From assembly GCF_003072465.1 (NCBI RefSeq), contig NZ_CP025628.1, positions 657,001 to 721,000 of the forward strand: a stretch of 64,000 bases of DNA, written 5' to 3'. This document shows positions 19,629-29,605 of this stretch, piece after piece. A model generated the notes under the pieces. That model did no database searches. It had not been told where the DNA came from and saw only the letters and a list, made by a program, of their open reading frames with translations. Every line of letters begins with the position of its first letter. The first letter of the stretch is position 1. The stretch is from Candidatus Kinetoplastibacterium sorsogonicusi. Its GTDB lineage: Bacteria; Pseudomonadota; Gammaproteobacteria; Burkholderiales; Burkholderiaceae_B. The translations under genes were made by a program, and so were the position numbers.

Positions 19629-20747
19629 TTTTTTTATCAAAATATTTGATTCTATTTCTAATAATTGTTTATTTCTAATTATATTTTTAATTTGTATTGG
19701 ATGAATATTTATTAAGTTACTTAATAATAATCTATAATTGATTTTTTTTATTTTATAAAAACAATTTTCTAATATATGAATATTTAAGTCATCCATAATA
19801 ATTTTCAGTATATATAATAAATCAAAAAATTGTTTAGGTTTACGAAAAGCATCACATATTTCAAAAATATTTAAAATATCATTTGCTGATAATTGGTTAT
19901 AATTATCTTTGTTAATTACATTAAGTATTCTATGTAATGCTATTGCATAATTAGAACATTCTTTTGAAACCTTTAATTTTTCATGAAAATTTTTTTGATT
20001 TTTTACATTTATACACATTAAAGCATATCTTTGAGCTAATGAAAAATTTTCTGTGATATTATCAAAATATAGTTTAAAATTTTCGAAAATTGATATTTCA
20101 GGTAAAATAACTTTTAATGCACCTACAGAATCTAAAAAATCTAACATTAAATATGGTTTTTTTTCACATAAACCTATAGATATTTCTTTCCAAACTCTTT
20201 CTATTGAAAGAGTTTTTAATTCATTTAAAAAAGATATATTAGAACAAATTTTTTTGGTATCTGGATGAATAGAGAAATCACTCAATTTTGATTGAAATCT
20301 TGCTAAGCGCAAAATTCTTAATGGATCTTCATAAAAAGAACTACTTACATGTTTTAAAATTTTAGCAGATAAATCTTTCATACCAAAAAAAGGGTCAAAT
20401 ATATTTCCATACTTATCACAAGCTATTGCATTGATTGTTAAATCTCTTCTTTTTAAATCATCTGATAAAGAAATATCTTTTCCATAGTAAAATTTGAAAC
20501 CTTTATAGCCGATACCATATTTACGCTCTGTTCTTGCTAATGCATACTCTTCTTTTGTACTAGGATGTAAAAATATAGGAAAATTTTTGCCAATTGGAAT
20601 AAAACCTCTTTTTAACATTTCTTCTGGACTAGTACCTACTACTACCCAATCTTTATCTTTAATTTTTAAACCTAATAAAAAATCTCTAACAGCACCACCA
20701 ACCATATAAATTTGTAAATTTTTTGTAAACTTATCTTCTTTAAACAT
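19620..20747 (-). CDS. cca: CCA-adding tRNA nucleotidyltransferase (HD motif absent)
   Basis: The 375-residue class II nucleotidyltransferase adds or repairs the 3' CCA of tRNA. The core is intact: MVGGAVRDFLLG, the metal-binding DxD in IKDKDWVVVG, the LARTERK segment, RRDLTINAIA, and EDPLRILRLARF. The C-terminal HD phosphohydrolase domain usual in proteobacterial Cca is missing its His-Asp motif: no HTL...HDLGK equivalent is visible after LPEI. The start is the ATG at 20747, because AAAAGGGA sits 6 bases before it; a more upstream ATG would add 15 residues without support. Confidence 0.92.
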   Translation of the reverse strand: MFKEDKFTKNLQIYMVGGAVRDFLLGLKIKDKDWVVVGTSPEEMLKRGFIPIGKNFPIFLHPSTKEEYALARTERKYGIGYKGFKFYYGKDISLSDDLKRRDLTINAIACDKYGNIFDPFFGMKDLSAKILKHVSSSFYEDPLRILRLARFQSKLSDFSIHPDTKKICSNISFLNELKTLSIERVWKEISIGLCEKKPYLMLDFLDSVGALKVILPEISIFENFKLYFDNITENFSLAQRYALMCINVKNQKNFHEKLKVSKECSNYAIALHRILNVINKDNYNQLSANDILNIFEICDAFRKPKQFFDLLYILKIIMDDLNIHILENCFYKIKKINYRLLLSNLINIHPIQIKNIIRNKQLLEIESNILIKKSK

Positions 20748-20809
20748 CTCTATCCCTTTTTTATAAAAATGATTATAATTTACAAATTTCAATTATATTT
20801 TTGATAAAC

Positions 20810-21412
20810 ATGGAAAAAATAAAAATACGTGAGTTTTTATTAAAAAAAAGAAAATTAATAAATTTACATAATAAAGAAAAATATAATGATTTAATTAAAA
20901 AAAAATTAAATCATTGGTTTGACAAAAATCTCAAATATATTTTATATAATAACCTAGTAGTTGCATTTTTTTGGCCTATAAAATATGAACCAGATATTAC
21001 ACCAGTATTATATAGATTATTTGAAAAAAATGTTACAGTGTGTTTACCTATTATAAAGAAAAAAGATGAAAAATTAATTTTTATGAAATGGGATAATCTA
21101 TCTAATATGCAAGAAGGTTATTATAAAATATTAGAACCAACAAATAATCAATTAGTTGATCCTAATATTATTATTGTACCTACTTTAGGATATACTATTA
21201 ACTGTGATAGAATTGGTTATGGTGGAGGATATTATGATAAAACACTTAGATCATTATCATCTATATCCAATCATAATATAACTACCATTGGTATATCATG
21301 GAACTGTGGATTTATTAATAAATATTACAAAAAAGAAAAATATGATTATGTTTTAGATGTTATTTTAACACCAAATGGATGGATTCCTAAAGAACCTAAA
21401 AATCTATTTTAA
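20810..21412 (+). CDS. fthC: 5-formyltetrahydrofolate cyclo-ligase
   Basis: The 200-residue protein belongs to the family that turns 5-formyl-THF into 5,10-methenyl-THF using ATP. Matches are the N-terminal RKLI basic helix, FWPIKYEPDITP, VCLPII, and the strong C-terminal motif IIVPTLGYTINCDRIGYGGGYYDKTL, where the GYGGGYYD loop binds ATP phosphate. I use the ATG at 20810; a TTG nine bases earlier is possible. It overlaps the convergent DUF1289 gene by 17 bases. Confidence 0.9.
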   Translation: MEKIKIREFLLKKRKLINLHNKEKYNDLIKKKLNHWFDKNLKYILYNNLVVAFFWPIKYEPDITPVLYRLFEKNVTVCLPIIKKKDEKLIFMKWDNLSNMQEGYYKILEPTNNQLVDPNIIIVPTLGYTINCDRIGYGGGYYDKTLRSLSSISNHNITTIGISWNCGFINKYYKKEKYDYVLDVILTPNGWIPKEPKNLF

Positions 21413-21596
21413 TGTAACCTTGATCTATAATTCTTTTCCAAATTTTTTCTTTTTCTAATTTAGAAAGACAAACCCAGTTTGAAATTTCTAAATTAGTTCT
21501 ACCACATCCTCTGCAGACATCATCAAATAAATTAGAACAAATACCTTTACAAGGTGAATCTTTTTTAATCAATTTATTTTGTATTTTTATTTTCAT
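21396..21596 (-). CDS. DUF1289-domain small cysteine-rich protein
   Basis: This 66-residue protein has the spacing SPCKGICSNLFDDVCRGCGRT followed by W and a basic helix, which is the DUF1289 pattern (YdhL-like). Four cysteines could bind a metal such as zinc or an Fe-S cluster, but no function is established for the family. It lies 10 bases upstream of the metK stop on the other side, downstream of metK in the same direction, and its 3' end overlaps fthC. Keeping it in a shrunken genome suggests that it is used. Confidence 0.85.
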   Translation of the reverse strand: MKIKIQNKLIKKDSPCKGICSNLFDDVCRGCGRTNLEISNWVCLSKLEKEKIWKRIIDQGYIKIDF

Positions 21597-21606
21597 ATGA
21601 ATAATA

Positions 21607-22767
21607 TTACAATTTTTTGAATATATCTACTTTATCAGTATATTCCCATGTAAAATCTTTATCATTTCGTCCAAAATGACCATATGATGCAGTTTTGTAA
21701 TATATAGGTTTTAATAGATTCAATGTTTTAATAATAGCTCCTGGACGTAAATCAAAGTTATTTTTTACATATTCAGATAAAACACTATCAGGTACCAATC
21801 CAGTATTTTGAGTATTAATAGTAATGTTTATAGGATTTGAAATTCCTATAGCATAACTAAGTTGTACTTGACATCTAGTGGCTATACCAGAAGCAACAAT
21901 ATTTTTAGCAATATAGCGTGCAAAATATGCAGCTGATCTATCTACCTTAGACGGATCTTTACCTGAAAAAGCTCCGCCACCATGGGGACAAGAACCTCCA
22001 TAAGTATCTACTATGATTTTACGGCCAGTTAATCCACAATCACCTTTAGGTCCACCTATAACAAATCTACCAGTAGGATTAATTATGAATTTAGTTTTAT
22101 AATTAATTAAATTTTTTGGTATTACCGGAAGTATTATTTCTTCAATTACTGCTTCTTTAATATTATCGTACTTTATATTTGGTGAATGTTGTGTAGATAG
22201 TACTATTGTATCAATATATGAAGGAATATTATTTATGTATTGAAATGTTACTTGCGATTTAGCATCAGGTCTTAGCCAACTAATTTGATTACTTTTACGA
22301 ACCAAACTATGTTTTTGCATTAATTTATGTGCATAATATATAGGTGCAGGCATCAAATCTATTGTTTCATTGCAAGCATATCCAAACATAATGCCTTGGT
22401 CTCCAGCTCCTTGAGATAATATATCATGATCATTATTATCAATACCAATAGCAATATCTATAGATTGTTTTATATAAGAAATAACTATTTTACAAGATTT
22501 ATAATCTATGCTGTTTTCTGAATCTTCATAACCTATATTTTTTATAGTATTACGAACAATTTGTTCATAATCAATATTTGTATTAGTAGTTATTTCTCCA
22601 GCTAGAACAATAAATTCATTATTACACAAAGTTTCTGCAGCAACTCTAGATTTGATATCTTTTTCAATTATAGCATCTAATATAGCATCTGATATTTGAT
22701 CAGCTATTTTATCAGGATGTCCTTCAGAAACTGATTCTGAAGTAAATAAAAATTTATTATTTAACAC
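21607..22767 (-). CDS. metK: S-adenosylmethionine synthetase
   Basis: The 386-residue enzyme makes S-adenosylmethionine from ATP and methionine. The signatures are clear: [21 protein letters not shown] at the start, [12 protein letters not shown], the P-loop-like [21 protein letters not shown] and [19 protein letters not shown]. The start codon is GTG at 22765-22767, with AAGGA six bases before it. It supplies the methyl donor for RsmI and the MidA-like protein in this window. A 708-base gene-free gap lies upstream. Confidence 0.97.
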   Translation of the reverse strand: MLNNKFLFTSESVSEGHPDKIADQISDAILDAIIEKDIKSRVAAETLCNNEFIVLAGEITTNTNIDYEQIVRNTIKNIGYEDSENSIDYKSCKIVISYIKQSIDIAIGIDNNDHDILSQGAGDQGIMFGYACNETIDLMPAPIYYAHKLMQKHSLVRKSNQISWLRPDAKSQVTFQYINNIPSYIDTIVLSTQHSPNIKYDNIKEAVIEEIILPVIPKNLINYKTKFIINPTGRFVIGGPKGDCGLTGRKIIVDTYGGSCPHGGGAFSGKDPSKVDRSAAYFARYIAKNIVASGIATRCQVQLSYAIGISNPINITINTQNTGLVPDSVLSEYVKNNFDLRPGAIIKTLNLLKPIYYKTASYGHFGRNDKDFTWEYTDKVDIFKKL

Positions 22768-23475
22768 TTATAATCCTTAAAACTAAATAAATTTATTATG
22801 TTTATAGCAAAATTAGATTTGTATATTTTTTATATGAATAATATGCTTTAATATAAAATATACTTATATAATATCTTATTATTTATTTGTGTATTGATAT
22901 TATGAATAATAATATTTAAATATAAATTTTTATTTTTAAATGTAAAATTATTACAAATAATTAATTTACAATGAATATAAAATTTTTAAATATAATCTTT
23001 TGATTATACCAAAAATAAAAATAACAACAAGATTGAAATCTTGAAAAGGATTAAATGCTTAATCTATAAATTATTGGAAATTATTGAAACAAATAGTAAA
23101 TATATTAAAAATATTTACTGGATAAATTAATAAAATTTTTGCTTTAAATTTTATTAATTTAGCAATTTATCAAAATAAAAAATTTTACTATCTATATTTT
23201 TTATGCTCTTAATATAAAATTTTGGGCACTAAAATTCGTATTTCATCCTTTTTTTATATATATCATGGGGAGCAACCATAGTAGCATATTATAATCATAT
23301 TTTTCAAATTAGAAATTTTTTAATCTATTTATATTAAATTATTATTCTTTTAAAAAAAAATCTATAGATATAATAAAAAAATAAAAAATGGATAAAATAC
23401 ATGTGTCATAGTACTATTATTTTTGTCTTAGATTTTAAAAAAAAATATAAAAATGATTATTCAAAAAGGTTTAAT
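22768..23475. other. 708-base gene-free gap between metK and dapF
   Basis: No open reading frame of known type is visible on either strand. Contents: a CAAGATT-GA-AATCTTG palindrome at 23028-23043, then AAAAGGA and an ATG at 23056 that opens only four codons before TAA. In related betaproteobacteria I recall lipid A acyltransferase genes (lpxL type) in this place, so the gap may be their decayed remains, but I could not recognise any LpxL fragment. It must also hold the two divergent promoters. Confidence 0.4.
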
Positions 23476-24345
23476 ATGAAATTAAATTTCACAAAAATGC
23501 AAGGTATAGGTAATGATTTTATCGTAATCAATAATATAGATAAAAATTTGAAATTTAATAAAGAAATTATTCAATTTTTATCTAATAGAAAATTTGGTAT
23601 AGGTGCTGATCAAGTATTACTTGTAGAAAAAAGCAGCAATTTGCAGGCTGATTTTAAATATAGGATATTTAATTCTGATGGATCTGAAGTAGAGAATTGT
23701 GGCAATGGAGCAAGATGTTTCATTAAATTTATACACCAAAAAAAATTATCAAATAAAAATCCAATATATGCAGAAATAAGAAATGGTCTAATTAAAATTG
23801 AAAGTTTAGAAAATAATATGGTAAAAGTAGATATGGGTAAAATCGCGTTTGATCCGCATTTGTTACCTTTTCATTATCATAAATTATTATCTGAAAAACA
23901 AGCAGATGAGAGACTATGGACAATTGATTTATTAAATAATGATAAAATCGAGCATATAAAAATATCTATAGCGCAAATTTCTAATCCACATGCTGTTACA
24001 ATTGTAGATAATATTCAAAATATAGATGTTAATTTTATAGGTAGAATGATAGAATCTCATGAAAGATTTCCTAATCATGTAAATGTTGGATTTATGGAAA
24101 TATTAAATAAGCATAATATTAAATTAAGAGTATATGAAAGAGGGGTTGGAGAAACATTAGCATGTGGTACTGGAGCTTGTGCTGCAGCTTTATCAGGTAT
24201 TCGTCGAGGTCTTTTATTATCACCTGTTACAGTACATACGCATGGAGGTCAATTAATAATTCATTGGGATGGACTAAAATTAGAAATGGAAGGACCAGCG
24301 GAAACGGTATTTGAAGGTAAAATAGAAGTTAATTTTAATAATTAA
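23476..24345 (+). CDS. dapF: Diaminopimelate epimerase
   Basis: The 289-residue enzyme converts LL- to meso-diaminopimelate, needed for both peptidoglycan and lysine. The two catalytic cysteines are in ENCGNGARC and in ACGTGACAAALSG. FTKMQGIGNDFIVI marks the true N-terminus. I use the ATG at 23476 because AAAGG lies six bases before it; an upstream ATG at 23401 would add 25 residues unlike the family. Genes that normally follow in relatives (a DUF484 gene and xerC) are absent. Confidence 0.96.
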   Translation: MKLNFTKMQGIGNDFIVINNIDKNLKFNKEIIQFLSNRKFGIGADQVLLVEKSSNLQADFKYRIFNSDGSEVENCGNGARCFIKFIHQKKLSNKNPIYAEIRNGLIKIESLENNMVKVDMGKIAFDPHLLPFHYHKLLSEKQADERLWTIDLLNNDKIEHIKISIAQISNPHAVTIVDNIQNIDVNFIGRMIESHERFPNHVNVGFMEILNKHNIKLRVYERGVGETLACGTGACAAALSGIRRGLLLSPVTVHTHGGQLIIHWDGLKLEMEGPAETVFEGKIEVNFNN

Positions 24346-24494
24346 TTTTCATGAAAGTTCCTTTTATGAATATATCTTGAAAATATCAAGAGTGAAATTA
24401 TATTATAATAATTAACCTTAATATAAAATTCTTTCAACATATTATGTTAATTTTAATAAAAATAATTTTAAATTGAATAAAATTAAAAGGTTTT

Positions 24495-24953
24495 ATGATT
24501 AATAAATCATCTAAAATAATGACTAATCAAGATCTTTCTATAATAGAATCTCTGACAGATGAAGATATTCTTAATATGCCAGAATCTGATTATATGAATG
24601 AATTACAACTAAATTTTTTTAAAAATAAATTAAAAAAATTAGAGCAAGAAATTTTATCTAATGTTGAAAAAAATGGTAAAAAACTTAGAGAAACACAATT
24701 TGTGCCAGATCCAGTTGATAGAGCATCTATAGAAGAAGAACATGCTTTAGAATTAAGAAATAGAGATAGAGAAAATAAATTACTGAAACAAATTCAAAGC
24801 TCTATTGCAAGAATAGATAGTAAAGATTATGGATGGTGTGAAGAAACTGGTGATCCAATTGGTATACCAAGGTTATTAGCAAGACCAACAGCTACTTTAT
24901 CTTTAGAAGCAAAAGAACGACGAGAAATGCGCCAAAAATTATATGGCAATTAA
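24495..24953 (+). CDS. dksA: DksA, RNA polymerase-binding transcription factor
   Basis: The 152-residue protein has the DksA layout: an N-terminal helix, a coiled coil (about residues 40-105) whose tip carries DPVDRAS with two acidic residues that reach the polymerase active site, then a zinc-finger-like globule. Only one of the four usual cysteines is left ([23 protein letters not shown]), the cysteine-poor form known in other alpha- and betaproteobacteria. It works with ppGpp on rRNA promoters. An AAAGG SD precedes the ATG. It stands before hslV-hslU. Confidence 0.93.
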   Translation: MINKSSKIMTNQDLSIIESLTDEDILNMPESDYMNELQLNFFKNKLKKLEQEILSNVEKNGKKLRETQFVPDPVDRASIEEEHALELRNRDRENKLLKQIQSSIARIDSKDYGWCEETGDPIGIPRLLARPTATLSLEAKERREMRQKLYGN

Positions 24954-24979
24954 TATTAATTATAATATGGAATAAATAT

Positions 24980-25519
24980 ATGGAATTGGAACAGTTTCAT
25001 GCAACTACTATTATATGTGTAAGGCGAAATAATAACATAGCATTAGGTGGTGATGGACAGGTGACACTTGGAAATATGATTATTAAAAGTACAGCCTGTA
25101 AAATCAGACGTATTTATAATAATCAAGTTTTAACTGGTTTTGCTGGAGCAACATCTGATGCATTTACATTACAAGAAATATTTGAAAGTAAGTTAGAAAA
25201 AAATTTAGGCCATTTAATGAAATCTGCTGTAGATATGAGCAAAGAATGGCGTAAAGATAAAGTATTAAGAAGATTAGAAGCAATGTTAATTGTAGCTAAT
25301 ATTGAACAAACTTTAATATTAACAGGTAATGGTGATGTGTTAGAACCTGAAAATGGTATTGCTGCTATAGGATCTGGTGGTCCATATGCTCAAGCTGCAG
25401 CAATAGGTTTATTAAAATATACAAAATTATCAGCTAAAGAAATAGTATCTAAATCTTTAAAAATAGCAGGTGATATTTGCATATATACAAATCATAATCA
25501 TATTATAGAAACTTTATAA
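24980..25519 (+). CDS. hslV: HslV protease subunit
   Basis: The 179-residue proteasome-like peptidase has a short propeptide (MELEQFHA) followed by the catalytic Thr in [10 protein letters not shown]. Other signatures are [40 protein letters not shown] and [13 protein letters not shown]. It forms a double hexamer capped by HslU and degrades misfolded proteins. hslU follows after 53 bases; the pair and its spacing are standard. Confidence 0.97.
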   Translation: MELEQFHATTIICVRRNNNIALGGDGQVTLGNMIIKSTACKIRRIYNNQVLTGFAGATSDAFTLQEIFESKLEKNLGHLMKSAVDMSKEWRKDKVLRRLEAMLIVANIEQTLILTGNGDVLEPENGIAAIGSGGPYAQAAAIGLLKYTKLSAKEIVSKSLKIAGDICIYTNHNHIIETL

Positions 25520-25572
25520 TCAAATTATTATATTATTTTTATGAATTATATAAAAATTTAGGATATCAAATC

Positions 25573-26901
25573 ATGTATGGCATAAATATGTCTCCAGAAG
25601 AAATAGTTTCTGAATTAAATAAATATATTATTGGACAAGATAAAGCTAAGAAAGCTGTAGCAATTGCTTTACGTAATCGTTGGCGTCGTCAAATGATTAA
25701 AGATGATATAAAAAATGAAATTTATCCAAGAAATATATTAATGATAGGACCTACAGGTGTTGGTAAAACAGAAATAGCAAGAAGATTAGCAAAATTAGTA
25801 GCGGCTCCATTTATAAAAGTAGAAGCTACAAAATTTACAGAAGTAGGTTATGTTGGAAAAGATGTAGATAGCATAATTAGAGATTTAACAGACTTTTCAA
25901 TCAAGCAAACAAGAAATATAGAAATAGAAAAAGTCAAAAATATTGCTAAATTAGCAGCAGAAGAAAGAATTCTTGATATTTTAGTTCCTCCACCTAAAAA
26001 TCTAGAATCAGAAGAAAATAAAGAAAATTCAGCAAGACAAACTTTTAGAAAAAGGTTAAGAGAAGGTAAAATAGATAATTTAGAAATTGATATAGAACTT
26101 TCTATGCCAGCACCAAATTTTGATATAATGGCTGCACCTGGAATGGAAGAAATGGCAGAACAATTAAAAGGTCTATTTTCTAATTTAAGTTCTAATAAGA
26201 AGAAAGCAAGGAAACTAAAAATTAAAGATGCTATTAAAATTCTTATAGAAGAAGAATCATTAAAAAATATTAATGAAGAAAATATTAGAATTATAGCTAT
26301 TAAAAATGTAGAACAAAATGGTATAGTTTTTTTAGATGAAATAGATAAAATAGCAACCAAAAATGAATATTCTGGTGTAGATGTATCTAGGCAAGGAGTA
26401 CAAAGAGATTTATTACCTTTGATAGAAGGTACAACGGTTAATACGAAATATGGTTCTGTAAAAACTGATAATATCCTATTTATAGCATCTGGAGCTTTTC
26501 ATTTATCTAAACCAACAGATTTAATCCCTGAATTACAAGGTAGATTTCCAATAAAAGTTAAATTAGAACATCTATCAGTAAAAGATTTTTATGATATTTT
26601 ATCTTCTACTAGTGCATCATTAATTAAACAATATTCTGCTCTATTAGCTACTGAAGAAATAAAATTAATTTTTACTGAAGATGGAATTAACAGATTAGCA
26701 GAAATTGCTTTTTTAATGAATGAAAATACAGAAAATATTGGTGCGCGTAGATTATATTCAATAATGGAAACTTTATTAGAAGATATATCATTCAATTCTA
26801 TTAATAAAAAAGGTTTTTCTATTAATATAGACAAAAAATATGTAGATTCACAATTAGTCAATATACCAATTTTTGATGATTTAAAAAATTATATTCTATA
26901 A
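25573..26901 (+). CDS. hslU: HslU ATPase subunit of HslUV
   Basis: The 442-residue AAA+ unfoldase has [20 protein letters not shown], Walker [10 protein letters not shown], the pore-loop GYVGKDV, the I-domain (about residues 115-230), Walker [12 protein letters not shown], and sensor 2 in ENIGARRL near the C-terminus. It feeds unfolded substrates to HslV. The C-terminus ends in YIL, close to the usual tail that docks into HslV. AGGAT precedes the ATG. A convergent terminator follows. Confidence 0.97.
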   Translation: MYGINMSPEEIVSELNKYIIGQDKAKKAVAIALRNRWRRQMIKDDIKNEIYPRNILMIGPTGVGKTEIARRLAKLVAAPFIKVEATKFTEVGYVGKDVDSIIRDLTDFSIKQTRNIEIEKVKNIAKLAAEERILDILVPPPKNLESEENKENSARQTFRKRLREGKIDNLEIDIELSMPAPNFDIMAAPGMEEMAEQLKGLFSNLSSNKKKARKLKIKDAIKILIEEESLKNINEENIRIIAIKNVEQNGIVFLDEIDKIATKNEYSGVDVSRQGVQRDLLPLIEGTTVNTKYGSVKTDNILFIASGAFHLSKPTDLIPELQGRFPIKVKLEHLSVKDFYDILSSTSASLIKQYSALLATEEIKLIFTEDGINRLAEIAFLMNENTENIGARRLYSIMETLLEDISFNSINKKGFSINIDKKYVDSQLVNIPIFDDLKNYIL

Positions 26902-26911
26902 TTAATTTTAG

Positions 26912-26951
26912 ATAAATTAAGTACAATAATTGTAAACTGTACTTAATTTAT
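26912..26951. terminator. Shared terminator hairpin between hslU and ybeD
   Basis: The arms at 26912-26925 and 26938-26951 pair over 14 bases (core AAATTAAGTACA / TGTACTTAATTT) around a 12-base loop. It lies between two convergent genes, so it can serve both strands. There is no long T-run; the stem itself is A/T-rich at its base. Confidence 0.75.
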
Positions 26952-26964
26952 TATTAAATAAATA

Positions 26965-27243
26965 TTATAATACAAAAGATACTAAAGAATTGGCACATAA
27001 ATCTTTATATATATTATCTAATTGTGTACGAGATGTAGCAAATATTGTAACAGTTAATCCTATATATTTAGCAGATTTACTTAATTGAAAATCTATATTA
27101 GATAAATCAAATTTTGGATCATAATTTTTAATTATAGAATATATTTCTTTCTTAAATTGTTCACAATTTTTTCCAATTATTTTTAAAGGAAAATTACAAG
27201 GATACACAATTAAAGAATTATTATTTATATTATGAATATTCAT
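26965..27243 (-). CDS. ybeD: YbeD-like DUF493 protein
   Basis: The 92-residue protein begins with LIVYPCNFPLKIIGKNCEQF and has a C-terminal GLTVTIFATSRTQLDNIYKDLCAN, both matching DUF493. The fold resembles a small regulatory ACT-like domain, but no function is agreed. In proteobacteria it sits between the dacA-type carboxypeptidase and lipB. Here it follows the carboxypeptidase, 6 bases from its stop, and lipB is absent from this place. Confidence 0.88.
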   Translation of the reverse strand: MNIHNINNNSLIVYPCNFPLKIIGKNCEQFKKEIYSIIKNYDPKFDLSNIDFQLSKSAKYIGLTVTIFATSRTQLDNIYKDLCANSLVSFVL

Positions 27244-27249
27244 TTAATT

Positions 27250-28479
27250 TTATAAAGTAATTAGTCGATTAAATGGAAAATTTTTTTTTAGTAAAACTAA
27301 GATTTTATCTAATAAGCCAGCTTTTTCAACATGATGTAATGATACCAGTGGCATAGTAAGCAAATTTTTATTATTTAAAGAAAATTTAATTTGTCCAACT
27401 ATATCTCCTTTATTTATAGGACTTAATATAGGATCTATATATTCTATTGTAGATTTAATATCATATAACTTAGCTCTAGGTACAGAAATCCATAAAGCAT
27501 CATTACTTCCAACAGATAATTTACTATTATTTCCATCCCAAACATTTATCTTTACTATTTCTTGATTTTTTTCAAAAATTAAAGCAGTATCAAAATTTTG
27601 AAAACTCCAATTTAATATCTTTAAACTTTCTTCTGCTCTAGTAGATTCACTACTAGCACCTAATAAAACTACTAAAATTCTGCGATTATCTTTTAAAGCA
27701 GTAGAAATCATACAATATCCAGCAGAATCAGTATGTCCAGTTTTCATACCATCTATAGAATTATCAGCCCATAATAATCTATTTCTATTTAACTGTGTAA
27801 TGTTATTATAAGTAAAACTTTTTTGATTATAATAATGAAAAAAATGTGGATATTTTTTTATTAATAAAACTGATAATTTAGCTAAATCTTGTGCAGTAGA
27901 AATATGTTTTTTATCAGGTAATCCTGTAGAATTAGCAAAATTGGTATTTATCATTCCAATATTTTCAGCTTCTTTATTCATTAATGCAATAAATGATGCT
28001 TCATCTCCACAAATAGCTTCTGTTAAAGCAACTGTAGCATCATTACCTGATTGTACAATCATACCTTGTAATAAATCATTAACCCTTACATTTGTATTTG
28101 GTTCAATAAACATTCGAGAACCACCTGTACGCCAAGCTGTTTCTGAAATATTAATTAATTGATCTAGTTTAATTCTTTTATCCTCTAATGCATGAAATAT
28201 TAAATACGCAGTCATTATTTTTGTTAAAGAGGCTGGCTCCATTTTTACATTAGAATTTGATTCTGCTAAAACTTGTCCACTATTTACATCTATAGCAATC
28301 CAAGATTTTGCTGATACTTTAGGAACAGGATATATAGCAGTTTTTGAGACTGGGATATTATTTAAATTTTCTATATCTAAAAATGAAGTTGCATAAACAT
28401 TACTTGTATTACTTAAAAGTAATATAAAAAAATAAGATACAAATAGATAAATAGATTTATTAATGGTTATATTTTTCAT
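27250..28479 (-). CDS. dacC: D-alanyl-D-alanine carboxypeptidase (PBP5/6 type)
   Basis: The 409-residue protein has a signal peptide (cleavage near VYAT, residue about 30), a peptidase S11 domain and a C-terminal PBP5-type beta domain, then a terminal helix suited to membrane attachment (LDKILVLLKK...). All three active-site motifs are present: SLTKIM, SGND and KTGHTDSAG. It removes the last D-Ala of peptidoglycan stems and limits cross-linking. Whether dacA or dacC is the better symbol cannot be decided from sequence alone. Confidence 0.92.
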   Translation of the reverse strand: MKNITINKSIYLFVSYFFILLLSNTSNVYATSFLDIENLNNIPVSKTAIYPVPKVSAKSWIAIDVNSGQVLAESNSNVKMEPASLTKIMTAYLIFHALEDKRIKLDQLINISETAWRTGGSRMFIEPNTNVRVNDLLQGMIVQSGNDATVALTEAICGDEASFIALMNKEAENIGMINTNFANSTGLPDKKHISTAQDLAKLSVLLIKKYPHFFHYYNQKSFTYNNITQLNRNRLLWADNSIDGMKTGHTDSAGYCMISTALKDNRRILVVLLGASSESTRAEESLKILNWSFQNFDTALIFEKNQEIVKINVWDGNNSKLSVGSNDALWISVPRAKLYDIKSTIEYIDPILSPINKGDIVGQIKFSLNNKNLLTMPLVSLHHVEKAGLLDKILVLLKKNFPFNRLITL

Positions 28480-28514
28480 TATAGATATAAAATTTAAAGA
28501 TTATTTAACAGAAT

Positions 28515-29168
28515 TTATTTAATATTCAATATTGAAATTAAAATATTTATAAATATATTTTTTAATGTAATTAATTTTCCATGAAAAAAATGTGAAGCAT
28601 TAGGAATTAAATTAATAGATATATCATGTATTTTTGCCCAATTTAATATTTCATCAAATGGTACAATATTATCATTATAACCATGTATTAAAAAAGTTTT
28701 CTCAGGTAAAATAATTTCTTTGTGTACATAACGAGTAGCAGCTGAACTTACTAAAACCAAACCATTACATTGAATATCTTTGTTTTTTATATATGAATAA
28801 AGTTGCGCTGCAATTGAAGCTCCAAAAGAAAATCCTCCTAAAATAATTGGTATTTTTTTTAAATTTGGATAATACTCAATAATTTGACAAATCAAATCAA
28901 TCATATCTTCAACTTCACCTAAGCCATTATCAAATTTACCTTCAGAAAATCCTACTCCACGAAAATTTGGACGAAATACTGCTAAATCGTAATTTAAACA
29001 AACTCTTGACATTGTTGATATTACTTTATTATCTCTTGTACCACCATGCATAGGATGTGGATGTAATAATACAGTATATCCAATAGGTGCATTCTTAGGC
29101 ATTTCTATCAAGGTATCAATGTAACCTGCTTTTCCATAAAATTTTTTATTTTCAATAATATTAGGCAT
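28515..29168 (-). CDS. Alpha/beta hydrolase, COG2945 type
   Basis: The 217-residue protein shows LHPHPMHGGTRDNKV, FRPNFRGVGFSEG and the nucleophile elbow GGFSFGAS. The acid and base of the catalytic triad are probably the Asp in HGYNDNIVPF and the His in ASHFFHG. This is a widespread small-hydrolase family in proteobacteria with no established substrate. It is transcribed leftwards, 35 bases upstream of the carboxypeptidase gene. Confidence 0.82.
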   Translation of the reverse strand: MPNIIENKKFYGKAGYIDTLIEMPKNAPIGYTVLLHPHPMHGGTRDNKVISTMSRVCLNYDLAVFRPNFRGVGFSEGKFDNGLGEVEDMIDLICQIIEYYPNLKKIPIILGGFSFGASIAAQLYSYIKNKDIQCNGLVLVSSAATRYVHKEIILPEKTFLIHGYNDNIVPFDEILNWAKIHDISINLIPNASHFFHGKLITLKNIFINILISILNIK

Positions 29169-29605
29169 TTAAAACTCAATCATAAGTAAATTTCTTGATG
29201 CAATATGAATATTCTAATAATTTATTATTATATTATAAAGCACATTGATATTATTTATTATAATACATATGAAATTTAAATTTAAAAAGTTTAATATTCT
29301 TATTATAATATACATCTTAAACTATATATATAAAATATATATCATTAAATGCAATATTCCAATCTATCTTTTATTATTATTTTAAAAATAATCTTAATAA
29401 ATTTTAATTAGATTTTTTGGTTAAAATATAAAAAAAATACAATAATCACATTATTTGTATAATATCTTTAAAGATCTCTATCAAATATTTAATCACCTTA
29501 ATTGATTTAAGAAAAATAATAGTACCACTATAGATAAAGTTTTATAAATTAATACAAAAACATAATATTAACAAATTTTGATAACAATATAGTTATTCTT
29601 GAAAT
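29169..29605. other. 437-base gene-free gap upstream of coaX
   Basis: The stretch is extremely A/T-rich and no coding frame, tRNA or clear terminator is visible. It separates the divergent hydrolase and coaX genes. In many betaproteobacteria birA lies directly before coaX; a decayed birA could explain the length, but I see no recognisable fragment. Only promoters are expected here. Confidence 0.4.

Noticed and set aside
23056-23070. Four-codon open frame with a good SD in the metK-dapF gap
   Set aside because: Too short to call a gene. It could be the start of a decayed gene; kept only as an observation.
23220-23320. Possible LpxL-like fragment in the metK-dapF gap
   Set aside because: The frame reading FYALNIKFWALKFVFHPFF is hydrophobic, but I could not match it to any LpxL motif.
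23401-23475. 25-residue N-terminal extension of dapF
   Set aside because: The ATG at 23476 has AAAGG upstream and begins at the family's N-terminus.
24495-24953. Broken zinc finger in DksA as a sign of decay
   Set aside because: The single-Cys form with [11 protein letters not shown] is a known normal version in alpha- and betaproteobacteria.
25848-26360. 170-codon open frame antisense to hslU
   Set aside because: Ser/Ile/Phe-rich mirror of the Glu/Lys/Asn codons of hslU; no known domain.
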